Positions 54,001 to 64,000 of a DNA stretch of 64,000 nt are shown in pieces. Both the position numbers and the translations under genes were made by a program. The notes below the pieces were generated by a model. That model worked only from the letters and a program-made list of their open reading frames with translations, searched no databases and was not told the origin of the DNA. Numbering within the stretch: position 1 is the stretch's first letter; every line of letters begins with the position of its first letter. The DNA lies in contig NC_088101.1 of assembly GCF_036370855.1 (NCBI RefSeq), positions 68,323,559-68,387,558 on the forward strand, in the 5' to 3' direction. This DNA comes from Dromaius novaehollandiae. Its lineage: Eukaryota > Chordata > Aves > Casuariiformes > Dromaiidae.

Positions 54001-55689
54001 TTTGTTCTTCACACAATTGCCTGCAATGAAAATTATTTTTGCAACTAAAGCTTTAAGAATCTAACAGTTCATAGTCTGCTGGCTTGTTATGTGACTAATG
54101 TTTAGCTCTCTCATTAGGCACAGTGTGGTTTTATCAATTTATTTGCCTTTTTTTAGCAGTTTCTTTTGATCAAACTAATCTGATCATAAAGAACAACTTT
54201 ATCAAAGCTGAGCTGTCTAGACATAGAGCAGAACTTCCTAAATTAGCAAAAATTTGGAAGTCGGCAACAAATCTTTGTTCATACTACCTCCAGACCTTTG
54301 ATACAAAAAAAATGTAGAAAATTGCAGAAAAATTCTAATTGCCTTTCATTACATTCATATTAATTTGCTTTAGGAAAAACAAAATGATTCTCTCCCTTGA
54401 TTTTGGGAGACATGTAATGGGAAGGACGGGTGCTTACAAGCTGGACAAGAATGTCTAGTAAAAAAAAGCCTACCTAGCTCAGAATAGCGTTCCTCCTAGT
54501 GAGGTTTGTTTTTATTAATTGGATCAAATAGGATGAGGTTACCAATGAAAAGCAAAGTTAATGATCTGCCAAATCTCTCTGAAATATCTATCAATTATTT
54601 TTGAGGGTATGCTGCCTCTTTGTGGTATTTCTTGTATAAAAATGGAACTCTGTGTTGATCAAAGCTTTTCTTGGGATAGTGCAAAAGAGTTAAATGCAAT
54701 CTCCCTGAACTTTACCGAGTGTGACTGGGAGTCTTTTTTCCCTACTTCAAATTCTTCCCCACATGATACGGTGCATAGTGCCAAAGAGGTAGTCAAATAA
54801 TTTTTGAATGTCCATAATACACTTTGTGATGATGAGGTGCTGCTGCTTTATTGATAAGCTATGAGTAATGTCCTGAACAAAGAAGTCTCTGATCTTTTTC
54901 ATTATCTGAGCAATGAAAAAAGATTTCATCATACCTCTCAGTACCTTCATTCGTAGATGATATCTTTACCATCATTGAAAAAATGGCGTTGATTCTACTC
55001 TGTTTAAATCACACAGTATTTTGCTAAGGACCTGAACGTACCAAGGAGCAGCAAAGTATCAGTGGTTTGTTTTCAGATGTAAAGATAGTTACATAATAGG
55101 CAGCCTCACAACTGGCCAACCATCTTGATTCCTGCTAATTTGGAATATTTTCAGATTTTTTTGCTTTAATTAGTTGCTTTGTGTAGTAACTAATCACAGA
55201 TATGTTATTTTTCAGAAGTTAAAATCTGATAGGCCTTTGTAATTTATTTGCATTGCTAATTGATGGTGAGACTATCAGAGAAAGTTATGAACCACCTCCT
55301 AAGTTCAAGCTTGCCTACATTTGAACAGCATGTATTCACTGCTTGTTATTTATAATACTGGGGTATTGAACACTAATGGAGATTACTCACGTTGAAAAGC
55401 TGCTGGAAGGCCTGAACTAAGAATTAAATTATCATAGTGGCTTCATTTTGTTAACAGTCTCATTGAAAATATCTTGCTTGCAGGACAATCAAACTCATCA
55501 GTGTTCTGCTCTTCCACTTCAGTAGACAAAGTTTTAATCAGTGGCACACTTGATCTTGCAGAATTCAAGGAAAATAATTTCCTGCATTTTTTAGATGAGC
55601 ACAAATTCATGTAATCTAGCTTTTAAACTACTGCAGCTTTCTTTTATTCCTTTTCGAATAATCAGTTTTACTTCATTCAGTTGCTTATT

Positions 55690-55810
55690 ACATGTAACTT
55701 CTATTATCAAGATGACCCAGCGCTTGGATGAGATTAGCTCATGGATGAAGAGTAAGCAATTGAAGCTGAACTCAGGCAGGGCAGGTATTAGACTGATAGG
55801 GATATCGAAA
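55690..55810 (+). mobile_element. LINE (L2/CR1-clade) reverse-transcriptase relic
   Basis: The frame at 55708-55800 reads RLDEISSWMKSKQLKLNSGR then AGIRLIG. It matches the ...I..WM..N.LKLN..KTE.L.IG segment of L2/CR1-clade reverse transcriptases, a thumb-side conserved block. The catalytic region is not visible and the frame decays on both sides. The segment 56935-57000 (GAGAAGCCAATGAAAAAGCA, GGGAAGTAACATGTTCAAAG) resembles 3' parts of similar old LINEs and may be the same insertion. Confidence 0.6.
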
Positions 55811-58212
55811 TATTTTGAAAAATATGCAGTCTTTGAAGCTGTATATTTGCAATTGGTCAATGCACTTACATAGCTTTAGAACACCTTGTTACTCCATTCT
55901 GATGGTCTCACATAGCAGCATTTACCCAAAAAACCCTCTTTTTTTTTCTTGGAGATGCCATTCCATCTTGGTGGCCAGTCTTGGTGGCTTCAACTATCTG
56001 TTGATCTTTGTTATCTTTTGGATGGAGCACAACAGTGTATGGAATCTTCACCATCTAGCAAACTTACAAAAAAAAAAAAGAAAGAATTATATTCCAGATC
56101 TTGGTCTTTATCTTCAAGACACTCAACAGCCTGGATTCGGCTCTAGGATAAGAATCATGAGTGACAAAGCGCCAATGTTTCTTTGGTATGACTGAACTTT
56201 CTGAAATTAGGGTAAAACTTGTCTGTGCAGGAAAAGGAAGAAAGCATGCAGATGCAAGTGCAAGACTGTGCAACAAAATTCAACGGTAATTAATAATCAG
56301 CTAAAATTTCATTGCTTTCTGCTTTAATTGCAAGGAGTGTTTCTTTGACCATTTTGTGTCTCACCATAGACAGCAAAACCTCCAACACAATACTGGTGCG
56401 CACACTTTTCCCTCTGAGGAGAGGCAGATGTTAGTCACCTAGTTTAATACACTGTTTGAAAGTGTTCAGATGCCATGGTGATGTACACAATCTAAAAAGG
56501 ATATTGGACACAATATAAGAAAACTTTAGAAAAACTGACTCTGAAAATTCTCATACCTACATTTAGTACTCACTGAACGGAAAGTATCCATTTGCTGTAT
56601 TTTGATCAATGGCCACCACTGGCTATCATATCCATTATAGAGCAATTTTCTCTATGGAATTTTCCTTCAGCTGCATTCTGCAGAACCTTGTCTTTTTTGA
56701 ATGGTGGCATCTGATTGAAGTTTGGGGCATTATACTAGAATATCCTTGTAAATTTGTATTGCAATTCATCTTGATGTATTTAGATTATACTGGATCTTCT
56801 GCACGTGCAGTTGTATATGTGGTTGAGGCTGATGATTCCAATGTGCAGAAGCTATTCTGGGAACTCAGATCTCTTAATTAACTTGGAACTATCCTATCTA
56901 GCAATTTGAAGATGAGAGAGTGATTTGAATTTTAGCTAGAATACAGTGAGAAGCCAATGAAAAAGCAGAACAGGGAAGTAACATGTTCAAAGTGACTATG
57001 GTTGCTCTGTTCTCATCTACTGGTGGTTTTATTCTCAGTTACGCCTAACTTTACATTTTTGTAAAATTAGAGACATCAATTATCTTGAAAGTTAAACAGA
57101 AACCTAAACATTCTGGAGTCTTCACTTAATTGCAGTGTAAGTAGTTTTCTACTCTTCTGGGACTATTTTCTTTTATAAACATTGTTTAACACTGTTGCCC
57201 ATTTTTTCCATTGGTATCAAGGGAGTAGGGTCTGGTACTTAACTGTTGATCTCCTCAAATATTAAAAGGACGTAATACTTAGCTCCAGAGGTACTTATAA
57301 AATAAAATGAAATCATTTGATAGAAGGTGCTAAGGAAGCTTTAAAGTATTAGCCTAATAGAAAACCTATCAGTGAACTTTTAAAGTCTTTTCTCTTCAAT
57401 TTTTATGTACTGTCTTAATTGAGCCTCATGCACTTATGAACAGGCTAAGTAAAAATATTCTTTTTTTCACCTGCAAATAAGATGCAGGAACAGCTTCTGA
57501 ATTAATTTTTGAATATCTGACAATATAGGCATTTCCCAGTGAGAAGAGATTTTCAATTAATGAAGTCTAGCAAAGTCAGGAATAAAAAAGTACATGTCTC
57601 TGCCAGTGCTGAGAGTTTGAAAAAAAGTGAGGATGGTGAATTAAAAAACGGTGCCCACAAATCATCATGAGGTATTTGTGATTTCAAGCTTTAAAAAAAG
57701 CGGGGAGCTGTTTTTTATAAACAAGACCACAGTATTCTGTTTAAATGCTACACTGATTGTTGGAGGGACACTAAACTACATAAATAAAATGTACAGTCAT
57801 TGAATATCACTTCAAGCTGCTGAATCTTAATTTAGAGGCTATAACTGATTAGAGTTGAATTCGGATCCCCATGGGACTGTTCTGACACAAAGCTGTTTAC
57901 ATGAAATATGAGAGCTAAAGATGAATGTCTCTTCTTCCATCTCAAAGTTCTCCATATGCTTCTCAGACCAAAGACCTCTAGGAGAAGCCTTCCTTTTCAG
58001 GCAATTTCTCAAGAGATCACTTTCCTTAAAGTAAAGATATGCGCTTTTCATGAGGCCCCGGCTTTTGCCTGCAAAACACAGCCTTTCAGTTATGTTTATT
58101 GTTTGAAGGGTCTCTGCTGCAACTTGGCACTGGGTGATACCAGATCTATTTACTGGCTCAAGCAGCAGTCCCAGCCCTTAGCCTTGTCTTCGTGCACCAG
58201 CCTCAGGGGAAT

Positions 58213-58248
58213 GAGGACGTGCTGTCTGTGAGGAGACAGCACAACCTC
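58213..58248. repeat. 13-bp stem hairpin with 2x2 internal loop
   Basis: GAGG-AC-GTGCTGTCT, loop GTGAGG, then AGACAGCAC-AA-CCTC. The GC-containing stem is stable for its size but only 36 nt overall. No known RNA family recognised. Confidence 0.6.
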
Positions 58249-59645
58249 TATTTGAAAGTTTCACCTTGATTCACCTTACTCCCTTACCAGACAGGCTTTT
58301 CAGTAAAAAAAGAAAGCAAAAAAAAAGTAGACTTTGAAACAATTTAGGGCTTCAAGCTGAAAACATGGAAGCAAAGACTAAGCAAAATGAAATTCTGGAC
58401 TATATTTAAAAAGATTCCTTTCTAGCTGATTTGCTATCCTTTATATAGAGGTTCTTTGGCACATCCTAACTGCAAAAGCATCACAGTATCATCCTGTGTG
58501 TGTGTTATCTCAAAAGATTAAAATAATTTCCTCTGTTCTGCCTCCACCAATAGGCTTCTTTTTTTCCACGCAGGTGGAGTATTAATGGTTATCCTGAGGA
58601 GGTTACTTTTGTTATTCAAACATTTCCTGGATTTTCCTCTTCCCTCCATTCATCCTCAAGCCAGCTGTTACAAGTTCTTTACAAGAATTTGTTTCATTTT
58701 ACCTCCAGCTTACTCCTTCCTGGCCAGACTTAATACACCTTACCAGTCTTCTCTACAGAGCTTTTAACACATTGGGATATTAGACATGGGTAATTTGTAG
58801 ACTTTATTTTTAATTTTTATCTTTATCAATTTTTTATAGAGACCATTCAGACTTGACGGCATGGTGTTTTGGCCAATCTGTTTCCTCCACAAACACTGTA
58901 AGTTTGGGGAACTCCAGCATCACACTGTGGCATTCATTGATGCCCAATCACCACTAATTTTAATGAAATGGTCTGTTCTTTTCCAGAGGCAGAGAGAAAA
59001 TTCAGTCAGCAATTTGTCAAGTTTTGTTACAATATAGTCAATACCTAAGTAGTACTGGAAGTGCTGCTTTTTTGCATGATCTTTGTACTTTTCTGTTCTC
59101 CGCCTTCAACAGTAATTTAAAATTCCAACTTAAAATGTTACACATTGTGTTCACTGCTCTTAAAGAACACAGTTCACTGACTGCTTTCCAGATGGAAAAT
59201 AATTTTACTGGTGCTGCTTCCACCATCTTCTGCTGGCAGTGGGGGAAAAGTAAGTGGGAGGTGATATTGGAGGTGGTGAGGTATTGATTTGGACAGCCTG
59301 GGGAGAGATGCTGGATTCGGTACTTGGTGCAGTACTAGTGTTCAGAGCTTCTATTATTTCAGATCTGCTTTGTCCACATGTTGAAGCACAAGGCCATCTA
59401 TTTGGACAAAACCTTTGCTTAGAGGAAAAAAAAAACACATATAAGAGAAAACACAGTGAGCAGCCTTCTGCAATATGTCCAAATATTGCCAAAAACTGTT
59501 CATAAACCTTTTACTGGAATTTAAAAGATAACTGAAATATGTATATTATTTTGAAAAAGATTTCAAATTAAGTTTAGATTTGGACCTTAAGCACCCAGAA
59601 TCTGTTCTGAGGCTTTTAAAGAACACTGCATTGGAGATGCAAATA

Positions 59646-59666
59646 CTCTCTCTCTCTCTCTCTCTC
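59646..59666. repeat. (CT)n microsatellite
   Basis: 21 bp of pure CT dinucleotide repeat. Confidence 0.95.
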
Positions 59667-61544
59667 AGTAGAGACTGGAGATGAAGAGCAGAAGTAGAGT
59701 AAAAGGAGTAGAAAAAAGGCTATCTACTGAAGTGTACAAATACATCAGGGATTAGCAAGACAAAAGAAAAAATCAAACCAGGATTTCATAGTGCAAACTT
59801 CATCTGAACAACACTGACTCCCTCAGAGGGAGGAGAAGGGGACAATTCAAGAATCATGGTGAAGTGTCAAGGAAATTAAATTTTAAGCCTTAATTTTTGC
59901 TCTCTGAAAGGATGAAACAAATTCTTAAACTATGTGAAGTTTTGTGGGCCATTGATGAGCAGCCTTGACAGGCTGAAGGCTCTCAAAGAAAATGCTGGAG
60001 CAATTTGAGAAACAAATCATTGGGATCATAGTGAACAACTTGTTTCAGATGGAGTTTCCATGTTCTATTGTTGGGAACATTCCTACTACGTTTACCTGGT
60101 TTAGGACAGGATGAAAGGCACTTTGACCTGTATGGAACAGAGCTGTCAGTTATGAAAATGCTTCTGGATATCGTTGTCCTTTCAGAGGGAGAAAAGAGGT
60201 TGGCCCATGTGAAAACGCTGATATTTTATTACTACACTCAACTGTGTTTCATGGTATCATTCTGTTTGGAGACTGATTTGAAGAAATTTTTTTTTTTCAA
60301 CAAGTAGAATGGCCAAAGATTGAATGCTTTTTCCTTAAAATGTAGGAAGCAGGTCAGCAGGAGTGAGGAACTTCAGTGGGCCTATGGACAGAGAAATAGG
60401 TCGCAGAAAACTGTCCCTCGTCTTTTCCATCGATTGTTATGGATTGTTACCACTGTGCTGGGCACTGCTCAACAAATCACAGGCATGCACTTGGGACCTC
60501 TTGGGAAGAGAGGCAAAAATAAAGTCTTTTTAAGGAAAAACATATAATACACATATTCTTATATGAAAGAAAATCTTTACTCCCTCCCCCCCAAAATTAG
60601 TATGTACGCTATTTGCTTTCCATTTATAGTTAATCTGCTTTTCGTGACATTAATGTTAACTGATGAGGAAAATGTTTCCTCTTGTTGGTGATTATGCTTT
60701 AGGTGTTGGTTATACAATCCGTGCAAGGAATACTCAAGGAACCTGGTTACTTGGCAAACGCTTTAAAATCATTCTATACAGTGTAACTTCACTGTCAAAT
60801 GTAATTTAGAAACAGTTTATCTGCTGCTACTTTTACCTTTTCTTATGATCCTAAAGTGTTCCCTGTTAACCTGTGGCATTTTTGCAAAATGGCATTGTCA
60901 TTACTATTATTTTAATAGGAGAAGATGATTGTGAATGCCCCGAAATCGGCAGGAGGGAGGTCGCACGGCCGGCGCCACTTCTGTAATTACTTACACGCTT
61001 AAAAAAAGGATCCAACTTCGCCCCCGTTCCTTGAAAACCGGAGCGTGGATGCGAACTGCCCCCGAAAGGAAGACCGGAGGGGAGGAGAGCAGGACACGCG
61101 GGACCGCACCTGACTGGTGCTCTCCCGCGGGCGGCCGTTGGCGGCGGCCGTTGGCGGCGGCGCCCCCGCCCCCCGCCAGGCGCCCGCCCTCGGCGGCCCG
61201 AGCGGGCTGCGCTGTGGGGCCGGAGCCGCGCCCGCCGCGCCGCCCGGCGCCCCCGCTCCTTCACCCACCTCTCGTCGGCCGCGGCTCGCAGCCTGGACGC
61301 TGAGCCCGAACTTTTCGCCAGCGGGCCGGGCCGGGCCGGCGGCCGGGGAGGGCCGGCGGCGGCCGCGCATCGCCACTTGCCCGCTCCTTCCCTGCCCGCC
61401 GCGGTGAGGTCGTAGGTCCTGCCGGCGCCCCCTTGTTTGCTTGCGCAGACTGCTTCGCCGAGGAGGAGACGGGGGTGGGTGGGGATGGAGAGGTCGCCGG
61501 GCGCTGGTGATTTAGCACCGGGGTCGGTAGCAGAGCCCGCGCCC

Positions 61545-61586
61545 GGCGGCGGCGGCGGCGGCAGCAGCGGCGGCGGCAGCAGCGGA
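61545..61586. repeat. GGC/AGC trinucleotide repeat
   Basis: About 42 bp of CGG/GGC units interrupted by CAGCAG, 280-320 bp upstream of the candidate start codon and so in the probable promoter or 5' UTR. Potentially length-variable. Confidence 0.9.
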
Positions 61587-61597
61587 GCGAGCGCGCA

Positions 61598-61603
61598 CAC
61601 GTG
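61598..61603. promoter_or_regulatory. Canonical E-box CACGTG
   Basis: CACACGTGACTC in the CpG island, 262 bp upstream of the candidate ATG. It fits binding by bHLH-zip factors (USF, MYC/MAX, TFE families). Occupancy is not known. Confidence 0.5.
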
Positions 61604-61784
61604 ACTCCGGCGGCGGCTCCTCGGTGCCGCTACAAACAGGCGCACACGCACGCACACACCGCGCACACACAGACACACGCGCTCCCTCCCCGCTCCTCCA
61701 GCCAGCCTCTCTCCCGCTCGCACGCACCGTGCAAGCCGCCGCCAGGGCAAAGCTGTCGGCGCACTCCGCGGCGGCAGCACCCGG

Positions 61785-61807
61785 AGCAGCAGCAGCAGCG
61801 GCGGCGG
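61785..61807. repeat. AGC/GGC trinucleotide repeat
   Basis: Five AGC units followed by three GGC units, just upstream of the candidate start codon. If the in-frame upstream reading frame were translated it would encode a Gln/Arg-rich stretch. Confidence 0.85.
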
Positions 61808-61864
61808 TCGCGCAAGAGCAAGAGTTTGCTGCGTGCCTTCCCGAAGCGGTTTTGCGCCCAGAGG

Positions 61865-61951
61865 ATGGCCGGCTGCGGGCTGTCAGAAGATGCTTTCTTC
61901 TCTTCCTTCTTTTACAACTACACCTCCTCCTGGGAGACCTCCTACAACCAG
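61865..61951 (+). CDS. Candidate first coding exon, possibly a distal PPARGC1A exon
   Basis: The start codon sits in a strong Kozak context (A at -3, G at +4). The frame gives 29 codons beginning MAGCGLSEDAFFSSFFYNY and ending SWETSYNQ. It runs without a break to a good donor CAG|GTATGG in phase 0. The peptide is Ser/Phe/Tyr-rich with acidic residues, unlike the Arg/Pro/Ala translations typical of GC-rich islands. PPARGC1A is the next gene downstream of DHX15 on the same strand in human. It has brain-type first exons several hundred kb upstream, and as I recall its exon 1-2 junction is phase 0. This is inference: no PPARGC1A exon is in the window. The frame stays open upstream to an ATG at 61601. 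An unrelated gene or a non-coding transcript is possible. Confidence 0.5.
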
Positions 61952-62828
61952 GTATGGGGGCCGGTGCTGCGAGGCGCGCTCGCCCCCTCTGCGCCCGCCG
62001 GGCTCCTCGGGGGAGGCAGAGGTGGTGCCGGCGTGTGCGGGAAGGGGGCTCTAAGTAAGAGGCTGCTCAGCGTGGCTTTAAGAGGGTGGAGGAAGTCGGT
62101 CGAGGAAAGAAAAGAAAGAAAAGAGCCTTTTTCATACGTGTCTCTTTTAGCCCCTTTCCTTCCCACCGCCTTCGCCCCTCCTGGGAGGAAGAGGAGCGGG
62201 ATGAGGAAGAGGCGAGGGAGGGGGCTTTGGGAGCGGTAGTGCGGGGGGCTCCGCGTTACCCCGGACAACTCGGAGCGCGGCGAGGCAACTCGAGCGAAGC
62301 CTCCCCGCGGCTCCGCTCGCCGCCTGCCCAGCGCGCTGGGGGCCCGCGGCGGCCAGACCGGCTCGGCGGGGCGGCCTGTGAGTGCCAGCCCTGACTCAGA
62401 AGGACACCCCCACCCTTACCCTTTCCCTCAGAAATGGCTGAATATGCATTTAACGTAGTAATCTCGGAGCCTGCCTCCGTGGCTACAGTCCGGTTTATCC
62501 TTCTCTCCCTCCGATTCCCTCTTCCCCCCTCCACGTACTTAACTTTGATGACTGTGCAATGCGGAGCAGGCACCCAGGCAACCCCGGCTCCTGCTGCCGG
62601 GCAGCCCTGCCTCGCCGGCGCCTCGGCTCGGGCCGTGGGGGCGGCTGGCGAGATGGGTAGGAGAGGCAGTGGGGAAGAGTGAAGAAAAAAGCAGAAATCA
62701 CGTCTGAGATGTAGAGTGCTATTCTGGGAGCCTCCGAAACGTCTTTAATTAAATAACTGCTGTAGTCTGCTGCCCCCGCTGCTTGTTTGGTGAAAGTCTA
62801 CAGGCAACTGTCATTTATAAACTACATC

Positions 62829-62829
<1 letters not shown>

Positions 62830-62876
<47 letters not shown>
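62830..62876. repeat. (GT)n microsatellite, about 23 units
   Basis: 47 bp of uninterrupted GT dinucleotide followed by GAGTGTGAGTG. It lies 0.9 kb after the candidate exon; likely polymorphic and able to form Z-DNA. Confidence 0.97.
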
Positions 62877-62878
<2 letters not shown>

Positions 62879-63751
62879 TGTGAGTGAAAGGGGGGTGTCT
62901 GGTGCCGGCGAGACGGGAAAAGTTGGGCAGCGGGTGGAAGGGGCTGCGGCGGGGGGCGGCGGGGGGGGGCCGTGTCTGTCAGGTGGCGGCGGAGTCGGGG
63001 AGCCTCGCATCTCCTCGCCTCCCGCTCCCTCCCTGCTGGGGGCAGAGCGCCGCTGAGCTCATGGAAAAACGTGCCGCCACAGTCCTGGTTTCCAGGAAAC
63101 TGAAATCCTCAAACTAGCAGTTGCCAGTTTAAGGTTACACCTCATAGCGAGGGATCACGAAACCGCACGCTGCTCTCTGCCTGCGGGAGTTAATAGTACA
63201 GAGCGGCGAGGAGCAGGGCTCCTCCTCCGGCAGCAGGCAGCCGCGGCGCGGGCAGGCGGCGGCGCGGCCGCGGAGTTCGGGTGCTGCCCCCGCCCCGGGG
63301 CCCCGGGGCCCCCCACGGCCGCGTCTGCCCTTGAGGCAGCCCAGTCATGGCTGGTGCCCCGGGTGCGAGCCGATGTGCATCCGGCCCATCTCGGAAGGCA
63401 CCTCGCGGGGGGCAAGCCTGCCTGCTGGCTTTGCTCCCCGGCCTGGGGAGGAGCGTGCCTAAGAGGGAACAAGCGAGCCCCGCTTGTGCCGACGCGCCCG
63501 GGGGCGGGGGGGAGGGGGGGTTAACGCAGAGAGCAGACATACGCGTACCACTCCAGGCGCGGGGCGCGCTGCCGCTCGGTCCCCGAGCGGGCCGAAGCCG
63601 CTCCGCCGTGGCGGATGCATCGGCCGGTGCCGCCCCCGGCCCGGGCCCCGCGCGCCGTGGCAAGGCGAGGCGCTCGCGGCGGGTCCCTGACGGCCACCGC
63701 CAGCCCCGGCCGGCAGCGCAGCGCAGGGCGCCGCGGCGGCAGGCTGCCGGG

Positions 63752-63787
63752 CCTCCCTGCCGGCCTCGCTGCCGGCCTCCCTGCCTG
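63752..63787. repeat. 12-bp tandem repeat, 3 copies
   Basis: CCTCCCTGCCGG, CCTCGCTGCCGG, CCTCCCTGCCTG: three near-identical units in the CpG island. Confidence 0.85.
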
Positions 63788-64000
63788 CCGCCGCGCGGCG
63801 TCCCGCCGCCCCGGGGCGGCCGCGGCGCAAGTTTGCCGCGCGGTCGCCGAGACGAGCCGCGGCTGGGGGTGGCGGAGCCTGCGCTCGTGCGCACACGCGG
63901 GGACGCGCGCCCCTCCGCGCGCAGTGCCGCTGCCTCGCTGCGAGCAGGGACCGTGGAGTGTTACCCTGTTAAATACCAGTCCCCAGAAGTCACAGAAATT

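Larger units (their letters stand above)
47646..60929. other. Intergenic region downstream of DHX15
   Basis: 13 kb with no supported protein-coding exon. It contains a 56-bp tandem duplication, a 41-bp-armed inverted repeat, a MIR-like relic, a LINE relic near 55.7 kb, poly(T) at 51078-51097, (CT)n at 59646-59666 and small hairpins at 47844-47869 and 58213-58248. The open frames of 60-126 codons here look like chance or transposon debris. Regulatory elements may be present but cannot be identified from one sequence. Confidence 0.85.
60930..64000. promoter_or_regulatory. CpG island, probable promoter
   Basis: Base composition switches at about 60,930 from AT-rich to strongly GC-rich with dense CpG, and stays so to near the window end apart from AT-richer patches (62690-62830, 63060-63180). 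An island of this size nearly always marks a promoter, often of a developmental or broadly expressed gene. No TATA box is evident. It includes GGC-rich repeats, an E-box, Sp1-type GC boxes and the candidate coding exon at 61,865. The long open frames on both strands here are a by-product of the scarcity of AT-rich stop codons. Confidence 0.85.
61952..64000 (+). other. Presumed first intron of the CpG-island gene
   Basis: If 61,865-61,951 is a first exon, the rest of the window is its intron. It is GC-rich and contains the GT microsatellite at 62830-62876, a 12-bp tandem triplet at 63752-63787 and two AT-richer patches that may be conserved elements. I cannot support a second exon. Confidence 0.5.

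Noticed and set aside
54825-54895. Possible C/D-box snoRNA (GTGATGA ... CTGA about 67 nt apart)
   Set aside because: The flanks do not form a terminal stem, the internal boxes are badly spaced, and it is not in an intron of a known host gene.
55815-56195. 126-codon + strand open frame
   Set aside because: It adjoins the LINE relic at 55.7 kb and includes a poly-Lys run from an A tract; more likely transposon debris than a gene.
59205-59505. Overlapping open frames on both strands (95 and 83 codons)
   Set aside because: No recognised domain and no splice or promoter context.
60866-61780. 304-codon open frame on the minus strand in the CpG island
   Set aside because: Composition is Arg/Ala/Pro/Gly-rich as expected from any frame in CpG-dense DNA. 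No domain or splice structure is recognisable, and other frames in the same region are open as well.
63190-63896. Open frames of 234 and 145 codons on the minus strand near the window end
   Set aside because: They overlap each other in different frames in very GC-rich sequence with low-complexity translations, so chance openness is the simpler explanation.

Overview
The window is vertebrate genomic DNA: long AT-rich introns, GT-AG splice sites, a CpG island and decayed interspersed repeats. A CR1-type LINE 3' end (about 41.2-41.4 kb), MIR-like SINE relics and other old LINE traces suggest a sauropsid (turtle, crocodilian or bird). The exact taxon cannot be fixed from the sequence alone.

Positions 1-47,645 hold nearly all of DHX15 on the + strand. 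DHX15 is the DEAH-box RNA helicase homologous to yeast Prp43, which dismantles spliceosomes and also acts in ribosome biogenesis. Thirteen exons (2-14) are present, with intact reading frame and splice phases throughout. They give 742 residues ending in a stop at 47,189-47,191 and a poly(A) signal at 47,619. Only exon 1, with the start codon and first ~24 residues, lies upstream of the window. Intron 5 (11.1 kb) and intron 12 (8.3 kb) are the largest; intron 8 is 176 bp.

Positions 47,646-60,930 are gene-poor intergenic DNA. They contain a 56-bp exact tandem duplication, a 41-bp-armed inverted repeat, a MIR-like relic, a fossil LINE reverse-transcriptase fragment and some small hairpins.

Positions 60,930-64,000 are a large CpG island with trinucleotide repeats, an E-box and a long GT microsatellite. 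Inside it, on the + strand, is a compact candidate first coding exon (61,865-61,951, 29 codons, strong Kozak context, CAG|GTATGG donor, phase 0). In human the next gene in the same orientation downstream of DHX15 is PPARGC1A, which has brain-type promoters several hundred kb upstream of its canonical exon 1. The best hypothesis is that this island is the sauropsid counterpart of that distal promoter. This is inference, because no known PPARGC1A coding sequence lies in the window.
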